Shown: in pieces, positions 1-7,040 of the stretch
How positions within the stretch are numbered: position 1 is the first letter of the stretch
How the letters are laid out: each line of letters starts with the position of its first letter
Assembly: GCA_947625255.1 (NCBI GenBank)
Contig: CANQNT010000032.1
Coordinates: 1 to 38,996 of the forward strand
Source of the DNA: an uncultured Acetatifactor sp.
Lineage (GTDB): Bacteria > Bacillota > Clostridia > Lachnospirales > Lachnospiraceae
Direction of reading: 5' to 3'
DNA length: 38,996 nt
The notes under the pieces: generated by a model
Seen by the model: only the letters and a program-made list of their open reading frames with translations
The model's database searches: none
Told to the model about the DNA's origin: nothing
Position numbers and translations under genes: made by a program

Positions 1-425
1 TCCTGAATGACAAGGAGGAAACGCCTCCCGAGCCCAGAACGGGCAGCCTGACGGTGACTAAGACGGTGACGGGCAGCGCGGGAGAGAAAGACAAAGAGTT
101 CCACTTCCGCGTGGAGCTTGGAGACCGTGAGATCAACGGACGGTACGGCGACATGAGCTTCACGGAAGGGGTGGCGGAGTTCACCTTAAAGCACGGCGAA
201 AGCAGGACGGCCGGCAATCTGCCCGTGGGTGTGTCCTATACGGTGACCGAGGCGGAAGCTGACAGGGATGGCTACGATACCACCTCCAACGGCGCCGTTG
301 GGGAGATCCCCGGGGACGGAATCGCCATGGCATCGTTCCTGAATGACAAGGAGGAAACGCCTCCCGAGCCCAGAACGGGCAGCCTGACGGTGACTAAGAC
401 GGTGACGGGCAGCACGGGAGAGACG
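1..425 (+). repeat. 336-bp direct repeat coding for pilin-type domains
   Basis: The first ~80 bases are almost identical to the bases starting at 337, giving a 336-bp (112-codon) period. Similarity is highest at the domain junction encoding LNDKEETPPEPRTGSLTVTK and falls inside the domains, as expected when repeats recombine at conserved linkers. The array probably extends upstream of the window. Confidence 0.8.
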
Positions 426-878
426 GACAGAGAGTTCCACTTCCGCGTGGAGCTGGAGGCCAAGGGTGTTAACGGCCAGTACGGCGATCTGTTCCTCGAG
501 CAAGGCGTGGCGGAGTTTGCGCTGAAGCACGGAGAGAGCCTGACGGCCAGGGATCTGCCCGCGGGATTCACCTACACGGTGACGGAGACGGAGGCAAACC
601 TGGACGGCTATGCCACCACTGCCACAGGGGATCAGGGCAGGATCACGGACGGCGGACACAGCATGGCAGCCTTTGTGAACGAAAGGGGAGAAACGGAGGA
701 ACCGACTCCTGAACTTCCTGAAACTCGGCAGCCGGCTGCGACGCCGAAGACCGGAGACAGCGGCAGCCTGGGAACCTGGTTCGCGCTGCTGGCGGCTTCG
801 ATCGTATGCGTGGCTGCGGCGGGACGGAGACTGACCGGAAGACGCACCCGGGGAAACGGGAAACGCTCCGGAAGATAG
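1..878 (+). CDS. C-terminal part of a sortase-anchored surface protein with pilin-type isopeptide repeats (5' end outside window)
   Basis: The reading frame is open from the first bases, so the gene starts upstream. Two consecutive domains of about 112 residues begin with SLTVTKTVTG and end with FLNDKE or FVNERG. Each has the pattern of Spy0128/FctA-type pilin isopeptide domains: a Lys in VTKTV, a Glu in YTVTE, and an Asn in the closing F-x-N strand, the residues that would form and catalyse an internal Lys-Asn bond. The tail has a Pro/Thr/Glu linker, a sortase-like TPKTGD motif, a hydrophobic stretch (GTWFALLAASIVCVAAAG) and a basic end with many Arg/Lys, the order expected for covalent anchoring to peptidoglycan. 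The protein probably acts as an adhesin or stalk. Base composition is richer in G+C than most of the window. Confidence 0.85.
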   Translation, partial: LNDKEETPPEPRTGSLTVTKTVTGSAGEKDKEFHFRVELGDREINGRYGDMSFTEGVAEFTLKHGESRTAGNLPVGVSYTVTEAEADRDGYDTTSNGAVGEIPGDGIAMASFLNDKEETPPEPRTGSLTVTKTVTGSTGETDREFHFRVELEAKGVNGQYGDLFLEQGVAEFALKHGESLTARDLPAGFTYTVTETEANLDGYATTATGDQGRITDGGHSMAAFVNERGETEEPTPELPETRQPAATPKTGDSGSLGTWFALLAASIVCVAAAGRRLTGRRTRGNGKRSGR

Positions 879-968
879 AGATGTCTATGAATGCGGCGGA
901 CGGGCGTAAGACCCACCCGCCGCGTTCAGGATATGGGGCGGAATATGCCCCGCAGGGAGGACAGAGAG

Positions 969-1913
969 ATGGAGACAAGAGACCTTACAGGACGCAGATT
1001 CGGAATGCTGACCGTGACCGGAGATTCCGGGGAACGCTGCTCGGGCAGCATTCTCTGGCGCTGTCTTTGTGACTGCGGCGGGGAGATCCTGCTGGTTCGA
1101 AGACAACTGGTCAGCGGCTATGTGACGAACTGCGGCTGCATCCCGAGGACACGCACGGTCTACGTTGGGGCGGAGGATTTGACGGGACAGAGGTTCGGGG
1201 AGCTGACGGTGCTGTGCCGCGCGGAAAATGACCGGCATAACAGAACCCGTTGGATTTGCCGGTGCGACTGCGGAAAGGAATGCAGCGTGCCCGCCATGCG
1301 CTTAAAGACCGGTAGGACAGGAAGCTGCGGCTGCAAAAGGCACCGGTCGTCCCTGAACATACGGGACCTGACGGGCCAGCGCTTCGGGAGACTGGTGGCG
1401 TTGTATCCGGTACGGAAAGAGGACAAGGAGTGCAAGTCCGCGATCTGGCATTGCCGGTGCGACTGCGGCGGGGAGGCGGACGTCAGTTCCATGAGCCTGC
1501 TGCGGGGACTGACCCGCAGCTGTGGGTGTCTCAATCAGGAAGTGCGCTCGGAGATGCACGCGCATCTCCATTACCAGGACAATACCTGCCTGGAGAGACT
1601 GGTGCGGGCCCAGAAGAACATGGACAAAAACAAGGCCGGTTTCCGCGGACTGTTCCTGACAAGGAACGGCTCCTACCGCGCGATGATCACCTTTCAGAAG
1701 GTGCATTACACCCTGGGCTATTACAAGGACTTTGCGGACGCGGTGCAGGCCCGTCTGGACGCGGAGGAATCCCTGCACGCAGGATATCTGACGGCCTGCG
1801 AACGGTACCGGGAGAGAGCGGAGCATGATCCGGAATGGGCCAGGGACAACCCCTTTTATTATGAAGTGACAAGATCCAACGGATACTTCCACGTCAGCAC
1901 GAACGGAGTATAA
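969..1913 (+). CDS. Zinc-ribbon-repeat protein with C-terminal AP2-like domain
   Basis: The protein has 314 residues. Three tandem units begin with DLTG(R/Q)RFG-LTV and each carries W-C/R-CxCDCG followed by a CGC motif (CLCDCGG...NCGC, CRCDCGK...SCGC, CRCDCGG...SCGC), i.e. four Cys per unit positioned like a small zinc ribbon. The last ~90 residues (NKAGFRGLFLTRNGSYRAMI, then a HYTLGYYKDFADAVQARLDAE stretch starting near 1705) fit the bacterial AP2/integrase-type DNA-binding fold often seen in phage and mobile-element proteins. I chose the ATG at 969 because GGGAGG sits just upstream; an in-frame ATG at 891 would add 26 residues of poor quality. Likely a DNA-binding protein; no nuclease motif is visible. 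G+C-rich like the gene before it. Confidence 0.8.
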   Translation: METRDLTGRRFGMLTVTGDSGERCSGSILWRCLCDCGGEILLVRRQLVSGYVTNCGCIPRTRTVYVGAEDLTGQRFGELTVLCRAENDRHNRTRWICRCDCGKECSVPAMRLKTGRTGSCGCKRHRSSLNIRDLTGQRFGRLVALYPVRKEDKECKSAIWHCRCDCGGEADVSSMSLLRGLTRSCGCLNQEVRSEMHAHLHYQDNTCLERLVRAQKNMDKNKAGFRGLFLTRNGSYRAMITFQKVHYTLGYYKDFADAVQARLDAEESLHAGYLTACERYRERAEHDPEWARDNPFYYEVTRSNGYFHVSTNGV

Positions 1914-1944
1914 GATAAACTGTCTCTCTGTTGCAAATTTAGTC

Positions 1945-1973
1945 TTGACTTTTTCCCAATAATATGATATTGT
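1945..1973 (+). promoter_or_regulatory. Sigma-A type promoter of tRNA-Gly
   Basis: TTGACT, 17-bp spacer, TATTGT. It lies about 50 bp before the tRNA. Confidence 0.65.
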
Positions 1974-2025
1974 AAGCAAGTCGGTATTGAAGGTTGTTTT
2001 TTAAAAGAGGCCTGTTTGCCGGTAT

Positions 2026-2097
<72 letters not shown>

Positions 2098-2110
2098 CTT
2101 TTTATTTGGT

Positions 2111-2148
2111 GGCGGAAGTCCAGGGACGAAGGGTTTCCGCCGTTTTGT
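2111..2148 (+). terminator. Probable intrinsic terminator after tRNA-Gly
   Basis: GGCGGAA at 2111 pairs with TTCCGCC at 2135, followed by the short T-rich GTTTTGT. The T tract is weak. Confidence 0.45.
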
Positions 2149-2244
2149 ATTATGAAAATGTTTTGAACGGTTTTTCTTAAATTCTGTTAGGAAGCAATTG
2201 ATAGAAGCAGAAAGGTATTTTAAATTCCGGGGGGCCGTATATTC

Positions 2245-3216
2245 ATGAGGAAGCGGAAAAAGAAATCATTTTTAAAAAAGCTGATATTCGTTTTATTATT
2301 TCTTTGCATCATCTTGGGAGCCGGGTGGTATTATCTGGTGGGAATTGTCTACAGCGAGATGAATTTTGAGAGTATAGAGTCCGTAGAAGCCGAACCCTTA
2401 AAGGAAGAAGGGGTTACTAACATCTTGTTGATCGGTAATGATTCCCGTATCCAGGGGGAGGACGGGCGTTCGGATGCCATGATTTTGCTGTCCATCAGTG
2501 ACGAGACGAAGACGATTCATATGACCTCCTTTTTGCGCGATATCTATGTGGAAATTCCGGGACATGATGACAATCGTCTCAACGCGGCCTATGCCTATGG
2601 CGGAGCGGAGCTTTTGATGGAGACGCTGGAACAGAATTTCGACATTCAGGTGAATCGCTATTTGTTGGTGAACTTCCAGGCGTTTGCCAATCTGGTGGAC
2701 GCAGTGGGAGGCGTGGACCTGGAACTGACCAATGATGAGGTGCTTTACGTCAACGGTTATCTGGTGGAGTACAATCAGTTGGAGAACCGTCCGGAGGGAA
2801 CGGACTATTTGGACGCGTCATTGAGCGGGATGATTCATTTGAATGGACCTCAGGCCCTGGCTTATTGCCGCAATCGTTATCTGGGAACGGACTTTGGCCG
2901 CACGGAACGGCAGCGAAAGGTTTTGTCCGCCATTCTCAAGCAGGCTCCGGCGGCGCTTCTGACCAATCCGAAAGAATTGATGGAGGGCCTGCTTCCGAAT
3001 CTGACCACCAATCTGACGAAAAAGGAATGTCTGGATCTGAGTTTGAAGGTGGTCGCGGTTCTGGGGTATGACGTGGTTCAGAGCGTCGTTCCCATCGAGG
3101 GCAGCTTTACCAACGTCACTATCCGAAAGATGGCCGTGCTGCAGGTGGATTTTGATAAAAACAGGCAATATATCCGTGAGGAAATCTATGGGGAAAAAGC
3201 GACGGAGTCCCCTTGA
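2245..3216 (+). CDS. LytR-CpsA-Psr (LCP) family wall-polymer transferase
   Basis: The protein has 323 residues: a short basic cytoplasmic end, one membrane segment (about residues 11-31) and an extracellular LCP domain from about residue 55. Family hallmarks are NILLIGNDSR, GRSDAMILLSI, the basic FLRDIYVEIPG strand, NRLNAAYAYGG, and VGGVDLELTNDEV. LCP enzymes transfer undecaprenyl-linked anionic polymers (wall teichoic acid or capsule) onto peptidoglycan, using conserved Arg and Asp residues that hold the pyrophosphate. The GGGGGGCC tract before the ATG acts as the ribosome site. The gene is monocistronic and converges with the minus-strand aminotransferase. The exact substrate cannot be told. 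Confidence 0.93.
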   Translation: MRKRKKKSFLKKLIFVLLFLCIILGAGWYYLVGIVYSEMNFESIESVEAEPLKEEGVTNILLIGNDSRIQGEDGRSDAMILLSISDETKTIHMTSFLRDIYVEIPGHDDNRLNAAYAYGGAELLMETLEQNFDIQVNRYLLVNFQAFANLVDAVGGVDLELTNDEVLYVNGYLVEYNQLENRPEGTDYLDASLSGMIHLNGPQALAYCRNRYLGTDFGRTERQRKVLSAILKQAPAALLTNPKELMEGLLPNLTTNLTKKECLDLSLKVVAVLGYDVVQSVVPIEGSFTNVTIRKMAVLQVDFDKNRQYIREEIYGEKATESP

Positions 3217-3262
3217 GTGAACGGTTTCCCGCAGGGAGGACTGCCGCCGCTATGGAGTCATT

Positions 3263-4456
3263 TTAAAATACATATTTGTCCAGCCGGTCAAAGGCTTCCG
3301 CGACCAGGGCCTTGGGAAGAGCGAGGTTCATGCGGATGGTATCGGGCCTGTTGAAAGGTCTGCCATCCTGCCAGATGACACCCACCCGGATTCCCGCGCG
3401 GATCAGCTCTTCTATGGTGCGTCCATGCTCTCTGCACCATTCGGAGCAATCCAGATAGAGCATATAAGTGCCTTCCGGCTTGGAAAGGCTTACTCCCTTG
3501 AAGTGGGAGCGGATAAATTCATAACCGTAATTGACATTCTCGGTCAGCACCTGCCTTAGCTCGTCCACCCAAACCTCGCCTTCCGGCTGATAGGCCCCCA
3601 TTAAGGCGTACATGGAAAGGATGTTCATGTTATTGTAATGGCTTAGGGAAGACTGTCTGCGTACCTTGTCCCGCAAATAATCGTTATAAATGATGTGATA
3701 GGAGCCGATCAGTCCCGCCAGGTTAAAGGTTTTGGAGGGAGCGTAAACGGCGATAGTGCGCATTCTTGCATCTTCGGAAACGCTTTGGGTAGGAATATGG
3801 CGATGACCCTCCAGGATCAGGTCGGACCAGATTTCATCGGAGACCACGACACAGTTGTTTCTGGCGTAAATCTCCATGGCGGCCTGGATTTCTTCTTTTT
3901 CCCAGACTCTGCCGGTGGGATTGTGGGGAGAGCAGAAAATCGCAAAGTGGATTTTGTGTTCCTTAAGCTTCTGGTCCATGTCCTCATAATCCATTCGCCA
4001 GGTACCGCTTGCGTCTTGCACCAGTTGACTTAAGACGATTCTGCGGCCGTTGTTTTCCAGCGTGCCGGTGAAACCGATGTAGGTGGGAGCATGTACCAGA
4101 ACGGCCTCTCCCGGAGAGGTAAAGGTCTGCAGGGCGGAGGCCACGCAGCCCAGCACGCCGTTTTCATAGCCAATGTCTTCTTTGGAAAGACGATTTACGC
4201 CGTTGCGCACCTTTTGCCAGCGGATGATGCTGTTATAGTATTCTTCGGAAGGATCAAAATAACCAAACGCCGGATGCTTGGCTCGGGAAATAACACGTTC
4301 CTGAATGGATGGAAGCGTGGCGTAATTCATATCTGCGACCCACATGGGAATCCGGCTGAAGCCCTCGTCAATTTTCGCGTCTTTTAAGGGGATGACTTCT
4401 ACTGCGATGGCATCCTTGCCGGTCCGGTCAAGCAGGGTTGTAAAATCATACTGCAT
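3263..4456 (-). CDS. MalY/PatB-type PLP-dependent C-S lyase / aminotransferase
   Basis: The protein has 397 residues, normal length for MalY/PatB fold-type I enzymes. It starts with the typical YDFTTLLDRTGKDAIAVE and has IPMWVADMNY, SPHNPTGRVW, the PLP-ring Asp in SDEIW (D207) and the Schiff-base Lys in APSKTFNLAG (K242). These enzymes cleave cystathionine or cysteine conjugates (beta-lyase giving homocysteine or sulfide, plus pyruvate and ammonia). AGGAGG lies 8 bp before the start. The gene is transcribed away from the methionine T-box unit from a divergent promoter, so two methionine/sulfur-related transcripts start back to back. Whether it is a true cystathionine beta-lyase (metC role) cannot be settled by sequence. 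Confidence 0.9.
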   Translation of the reverse strand: MQYDFTTLLDRTGKDAIAVEVIPLKDAKIDEGFSRIPMWVADMNYATLPSIQERVISRAKHPAFGYFDPSEEYYNSIIRWQKVRNGVNRLSKEDIGYENGVLGCVASALQTFTSPGEAVLVHAPTYIGFTGTLENNGRRIVLSQLVQDASGTWRMDYEDMDQKLKEHKIHFAIFCSPHNPTGRVWEKEEIQAAMEIYARNNCVVVSDEIWSDLILEGHRHIPTQSVSEDARMRTIAVYAPSKTFNLAGLIGSYHIIYNDYLRDKVRRQSSLSHYNNMNILSMYALMGAYQPEGEVWVDELRQVLTENVNYGYEFIRSHFKGVSLSKPEGTYMLYLDCSEWCREHGRTIEELIRAGIRVGVIWQDGRPFNRPDTIRMNLALPKALVAEAFDRLDKYVF

Positions 4457-4487
4457 GGTGAAAACCTCCTATGTCATGTTATTGAGA

Positions 4488-4516
4488 TTTATACCATATT
4501 TTTATGGGAAAGACAA
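4488..4516 (-). promoter_or_regulatory. Promoter of the MalY/PatB gene
   Basis: On the minus strand TTGTCT, 17 bp, TATAAA, with an upstream TGG making an extended -10. It is divergent from the T-box promoter. Confidence 0.6.
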
Positions 4517-4538
4517 GGGAAAACCCGTGAAAAAAGTA

Positions 4539-4567
4539 TTGACATTTCATTTCGAATGCGCTACACT
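4539..4567 (+). promoter_or_regulatory. Promoter of the T-box transcript
   Basis: TTGACA, exact 17-bp spacer, TACACT. Transcription would start near 4574, right where T-box stem I begins. Confidence 0.8.
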
Positions 4568-4573
4568 CACGAT

Positions 4574-4868
4574 AGATTCATCAATAAAGGCTGTGAAGAG
4601 AAGAGTAGAGGAAGAGGTACATTGCAGAGAGTCCCGGCAGGTGAAAAGGGATATGGAGGGCTTCTTTGAACATGGTCTCGGAGCCGCGCACCGACCTCGC
4701 GCTGAACGCGAATAGGCTGCGACAGGAGCACCTGTTATCGTGCAGGACTATTGAGCAATCCGTAGTCTGTGAGGCCCTGTGTCGTGAGGCACGGGCGAAT
4801 TAAGGTGGTATCACGAAGCGAATAAGCTCTCGTCCTTAAGCGTTTTAAGGGACGGGATTTTTTTATGG
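4574..4868 (+). promoter_or_regulatory. T-box leader (tRNA-sensing riboswitch), specifier AUG = methionine
   Basis: Stem I features are visible in order: GAAGAGAAGAGTAGAGG (specifier-loop 5' side with AGTA), CAGAGAG (AG bulge), GGTG apical loop at 4640, then TTTGAAC directly followed by ATG at 4672-4674 in the normal specifier position, then GTCTCGGAGC. The T-box core AAGGTGGTATCACGAAGC lies at 4802-4819 with TGGT at 4806-4809; its variable T matches an A discriminator, as in tRNA-Met. An intrinsic terminator follows: CTCGTCC-TTAA at about 4829-4839 pairs with TTAAGGGACGGG and runs into seven T's ending near 4864. Uncharged tRNA-Met should favour the antiterminator and switch on the next genes. 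Confidence 0.93.
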
Positions 4869-4926
4869 GCGAAAGGCAGCGCTGACTGTTTTCAAAATCA
4901 ATCTTGCGGAAAGGATAGAATGTATC

Positions 4927-5403
4927 ATGAATGAGAATGTGTGGCTGGTTAATGAGTATTGCAATCTGGTCAATAAGACGATTTATTTTATCCAGAATTA
5001 TTTCGAGGGAGTGATACCGGCGGGGCATCTGGATGAGGATTTGTATTGGAAGACGAAAAACGTCTATCAGCAGGAACGCGCCATTCTGCAGAGTGGCAGC
5101 AAAGAGGAGCTGGTGGCGTTATTGGAAGAATATTTGCAATTTGCCAATGAATATTTTGAGAAAGGGAATCTCTGGGGAGCCGGGAAAGAGGATCGCCGTG
5201 TCTGCCGCAACACGATTTTGAACAGTGTGCAGCTGATCGCGAATCTGACGATTTTGTTGTCCCCCATTGCGGAATATCCCACCGCACAGGTCAGCCGCTG
5301 GCTGGAGTTGCAGCCGGATTGGCAGGTACAGCGCGTGCATTCGGGCTATGAACTGCCCAGAACGGAGACCATCGGCCTGGAAAGCGGGCAGATCGGCGCA
5401 TGA
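4927..5403 (+). CDS. Free-standing MetRS-type anticodon-binding domain protein
   Basis: This 158-residue protein matches only the C-terminal anticodon-binding helical bundle of methionyl-tRNA synthetase. NLVNKTIYFIQNYFEGVIP (residues 13-31) resembles the bacterial MetRS NLVNRT--MINKYFDG-IP helix. ANEYFEKGNLWGAGKED (73-89) aligns with the AP-W-VAK segment whose Trp (Trp461 in E. coli numbering, from memory) reads the CAU anticodon; here it is W83. LSPIAEYPTAQVSRWLEL matches the last helices. There is no HIGH or KMSKS motif and no Rossmann core, so it cannot aminoacylate. The ribosome site GGAAAGGA precedes the ATG. It is the first gene behind a Met-specific T-box, which independently supports a tRNA-Met link. 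Role unknown; it may bind tRNA-Met as a chaperone, competitor or regulator. Confidence 0.8.
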   Translation: MNENVWLVNEYCNLVNKTIYFIQNYFEGVIPAGHLDEDLYWKTKNVYQQERAILQSGSKEELVALLEEYLQFANEYFEKGNLWGAGKEDRRVCRNTILNSVQLIANLTILLSPIAEYPTAQVSRWLELQPDWQVQRVHSGYELPRTETIGLESGQIGA

Positions 5404-5423
5404 GATCAGGGAAGGCAGAACGG

Positions 5424-6743
5424 ATGAAAGGTTATACAAAGAAGCTTCTTTTGACAGGCATGATCAGTGTGTTTTGCTGGATGCTGCTGGGGGGCTGCGG
5501 AAGAGAGGGGGTTCTGGAGGATTTCTCCATGTCGGTATATCCCCTGACTCCGGAAGAACAGGCCGGGCAGTCCGGCATTGGACCAGAGGACTCGCAGGCA
5601 CAGTCCGGCATTGGACCAGAGGACTCGCAGGCACAGTCCGGCATTGGACCAGAGGACTCGCAGGCACAGTCCGGCGTTGGGCCGGAGAACTCGCAGGCAC
5701 AGTCCGGCAGGGAGCCCGAGAATCCGGCAGGGCAGTCTGTGGGAGAGGCGGAGGGCGGAGCGCCTGGTGAGAACGAGGAGACTTCCGGCGACATCAGCAT
5801 CACCATTTCGGCCACCGGGGACGTGACGCTGGGCAATTATAAAGGGCAATCCTATGGAAACTCCTTTCGGGAAGCTTATGATAAATTTGGAGCCGGTTAT
5901 TTTCTGGAGAATGTCAAGGATCTTTTCGAGGAAGATGACATGACGATCGTGAATCTGGAAGGCCCGCTCACTTTGTCTGAGGATTTCCGGGAGGGTCAGA
6001 TTTACAGCATCAAGGGAGATCCGGAATATGTGGAGATCCTGACCCAGGCCAGTGTGGAGGCCGCCGCCATGGGGAACAATCATCGCCTGGACTACAGGGA
6101 GCAAGGAAGCGACGATACGGTGAAAGCCCTGGAAGAAGCGGGAATTGTGTACGCTTTTGACGATAATGTCGGAATCTATGAGACAAACGGGATTCGGATT
6201 GGTTTTGTGGCGGTCAATGAATTTACCTATGGCTATGTGGTGGAGACTGACCTGAAAAACGGAATCGCAAAGCTTCAGGAAGAGGGCGCGGATTTAATTC
6301 TGGCTTGCTGTCATTGGGGAACGGAGCACGTTTATGAGTCCGAGGAGTATCAGAAAAGCCTGGGCAGAAAGTGTATCGACTGGGGTGCGGACTTGGTGAT
6401 CGGTCATCATCCTCACGTGCTTCAGGGAATCGATTCTTATAATGGAAGATATATTGTCTATAGTCTGGGGAATTTCTGTTTCGGGGCCAATCGCAATCCC
6501 AGTGACAAGGACACCATGATTTTCCGTCAGACCTTTACCTTTACGGAAGAGGGGGAAAAGCAGTACGGAGAAGCGCGCATTATCCCCTGTTCCATCAGTT
6601 CCGTGACTTCTCGCAATGATTTCCGGCCCACTCCGGCGGAGGGAGAGGAATTCGACAGAATCCTGCAAAAGGTCAATGAATACAGCGAGCCTTATCATGT
6701 GGCCGCGGACGAGGAAGGCGTGCTGCAGATCGTTGAGGAATAA
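5424..6743 (+). CDS. CapA/PgsA-type metallophosphatase-fold lipoprotein
   Basis: The protein has 439 residues. A lipoprotein signal ends in the lipobox LLGGC (Cys25), followed by a repeat-containing linker and a CapA (PGA_cap) domain from about residue 125. The domain motifs are SATGDVTLGN, TIVNLEGPLT, AAMGNNHRLDY, CCHWGTEHVY, ADLVIGHHPHVLQGI and IVYSLGNFCFG, the metal-ligand motifs of this calcineurin-like fold. CapA/PgsA proteins are linked to poly-gamma-glutamate capsule but many clostridial members have no known substrate. I prefer the ATG at 5424 because AGGGAAGG lies 8 bp before it; an upstream ATG at 5400 overlaps the stop of the MetRS-like gene (ATGA). Either way the gene is coupled to the T-box unit. 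No pgsBC homologues are nearby. Confidence 0.88.
   Translation: MKGYTKKLLLTGMISVFCWMLLGGCGREGVLEDFSMSVYPLTPEEQAGQSGIGPEDSQAQSGIGPEDSQAQSGIGPEDSQAQSGVGPENSQAQSGREPENPAGQSVGEAEGGAPGENEETSGDISITISATGDVTLGNYKGQSYGNSFREAYDKFGAGYFLENVKDLFEEDDMTIVNLEGPLTLSEDFREGQIYSIKGDPEYVEILTQASVEAAAMGNNHRLDYREQGSDDTVKALEEAGIVYAFDDNVGIYETNGIRIGFVAVNEFTYGYVVETDLKNGIAKLQEEGADLILACCHWGTEHVYESEEYQKSLGRKCIDWGADLVIGHHPHVLQGIDSYNGRYIVYSLGNFCFGANRNPSDKDTMIFRQTFTFTEEGEKQYGEARIIPCSISSVTSRNDFRPTPAEGEEFDRILQKVNEYSEPYHVAADEEGVLQIVEE
5568..5732 (+). repeat. 33-bp in-frame tandem repeat in the CapA-like linker
   Basis: Units start at 5568, 5601, 5634, 5667 and 5700. The first three are identical, encoding QSGIGPEDSQA; the fourth has changes (GVGPENSQA) and the fifth is degenerate. 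It forms an acidic Gly/Pro/Ser spacer between the lipid anchor and the catalytic domain. Confidence 0.92.
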
Positions 6744-6779
6744 TCAGATAAGTTCACCTGTGCTGTTTTTGTGCGAAAT

Positions 6780-6840
6780 GCCGCGCGGCGCAAAAGCGCG
6801 GCAGGACGGCTTCGCGAAGGGCATGGGCGGACTTTTTTTA
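6780..6840 (+). terminator. Compound G+C-rich hairpin with T tract
   Basis: GCCGCGC (6780) pairs with GCGCGGC (6796) around GGCGCAAAA. A second small palindrome TTCGCGAA lies at 6811, and flanking ATGCC/GGCAT could extend the pairing. The element ends in seven T's at about 6833-6839. It fits an intrinsic terminator for the CapA-like gene; the elaborate structure suggests a dispersed repeat-type terminator. Confidence 0.65.
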
Positions 6841-6937
6841 TCGGCGGGAAAACGGCGGATGGAGAGGTTCTTTCTCTCGTTTTAGCAAAATAATACATAG
6901 ATTTGCTTAAAACATCCATGGTCTTTTCGTCCCTTTC

Positions 6938-6946
6938 TGCTATAAT
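6938..6946 (+). promoter_or_regulatory. Extended -10 promoter of the aldo/keto reductase operon
   Basis: TGCTATAAT matches the extended -10 consensus. No good -35 is seen at the usual distance. The leader to the ATG is about 85 bp. Confidence 0.5.
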
Positions 6947-7040
6947 GAAAAATGATTTAAAAATCTTATGGTTTCATGCACGTCGTGGTGAACTGGCGAG
7001 AGGAATATGCGGCAATTTATTAGAGAAGGAGAATTGATGT

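Noticed and set aside
893..923. GCGGCGG...CCGCCGC inverted repeat after the surface-protein gene
   Set aside because: It could fold strongly but has no T tract, so I did not call it a terminator.
2198..2226. TTGATA-17-TAAATT as promoter of the LCP gene
   Set aside because: The predicted start of transcription (about 2233) would fall inside the ribosome-binding tract at 2229-2236.
5568..5732. Regular repeats that might suggest a CRISPR array
   Set aside because: Units are contiguous without spacers and preserve the reading frame of the lipoprotein linker. The same holds for 38841-38996.
5424..6743. Poly-gamma-glutamate capsule synthesis
   Set aside because: Only the CapA-like protein is present; no pgsB/C-type ligase or membrane partner is in the window.
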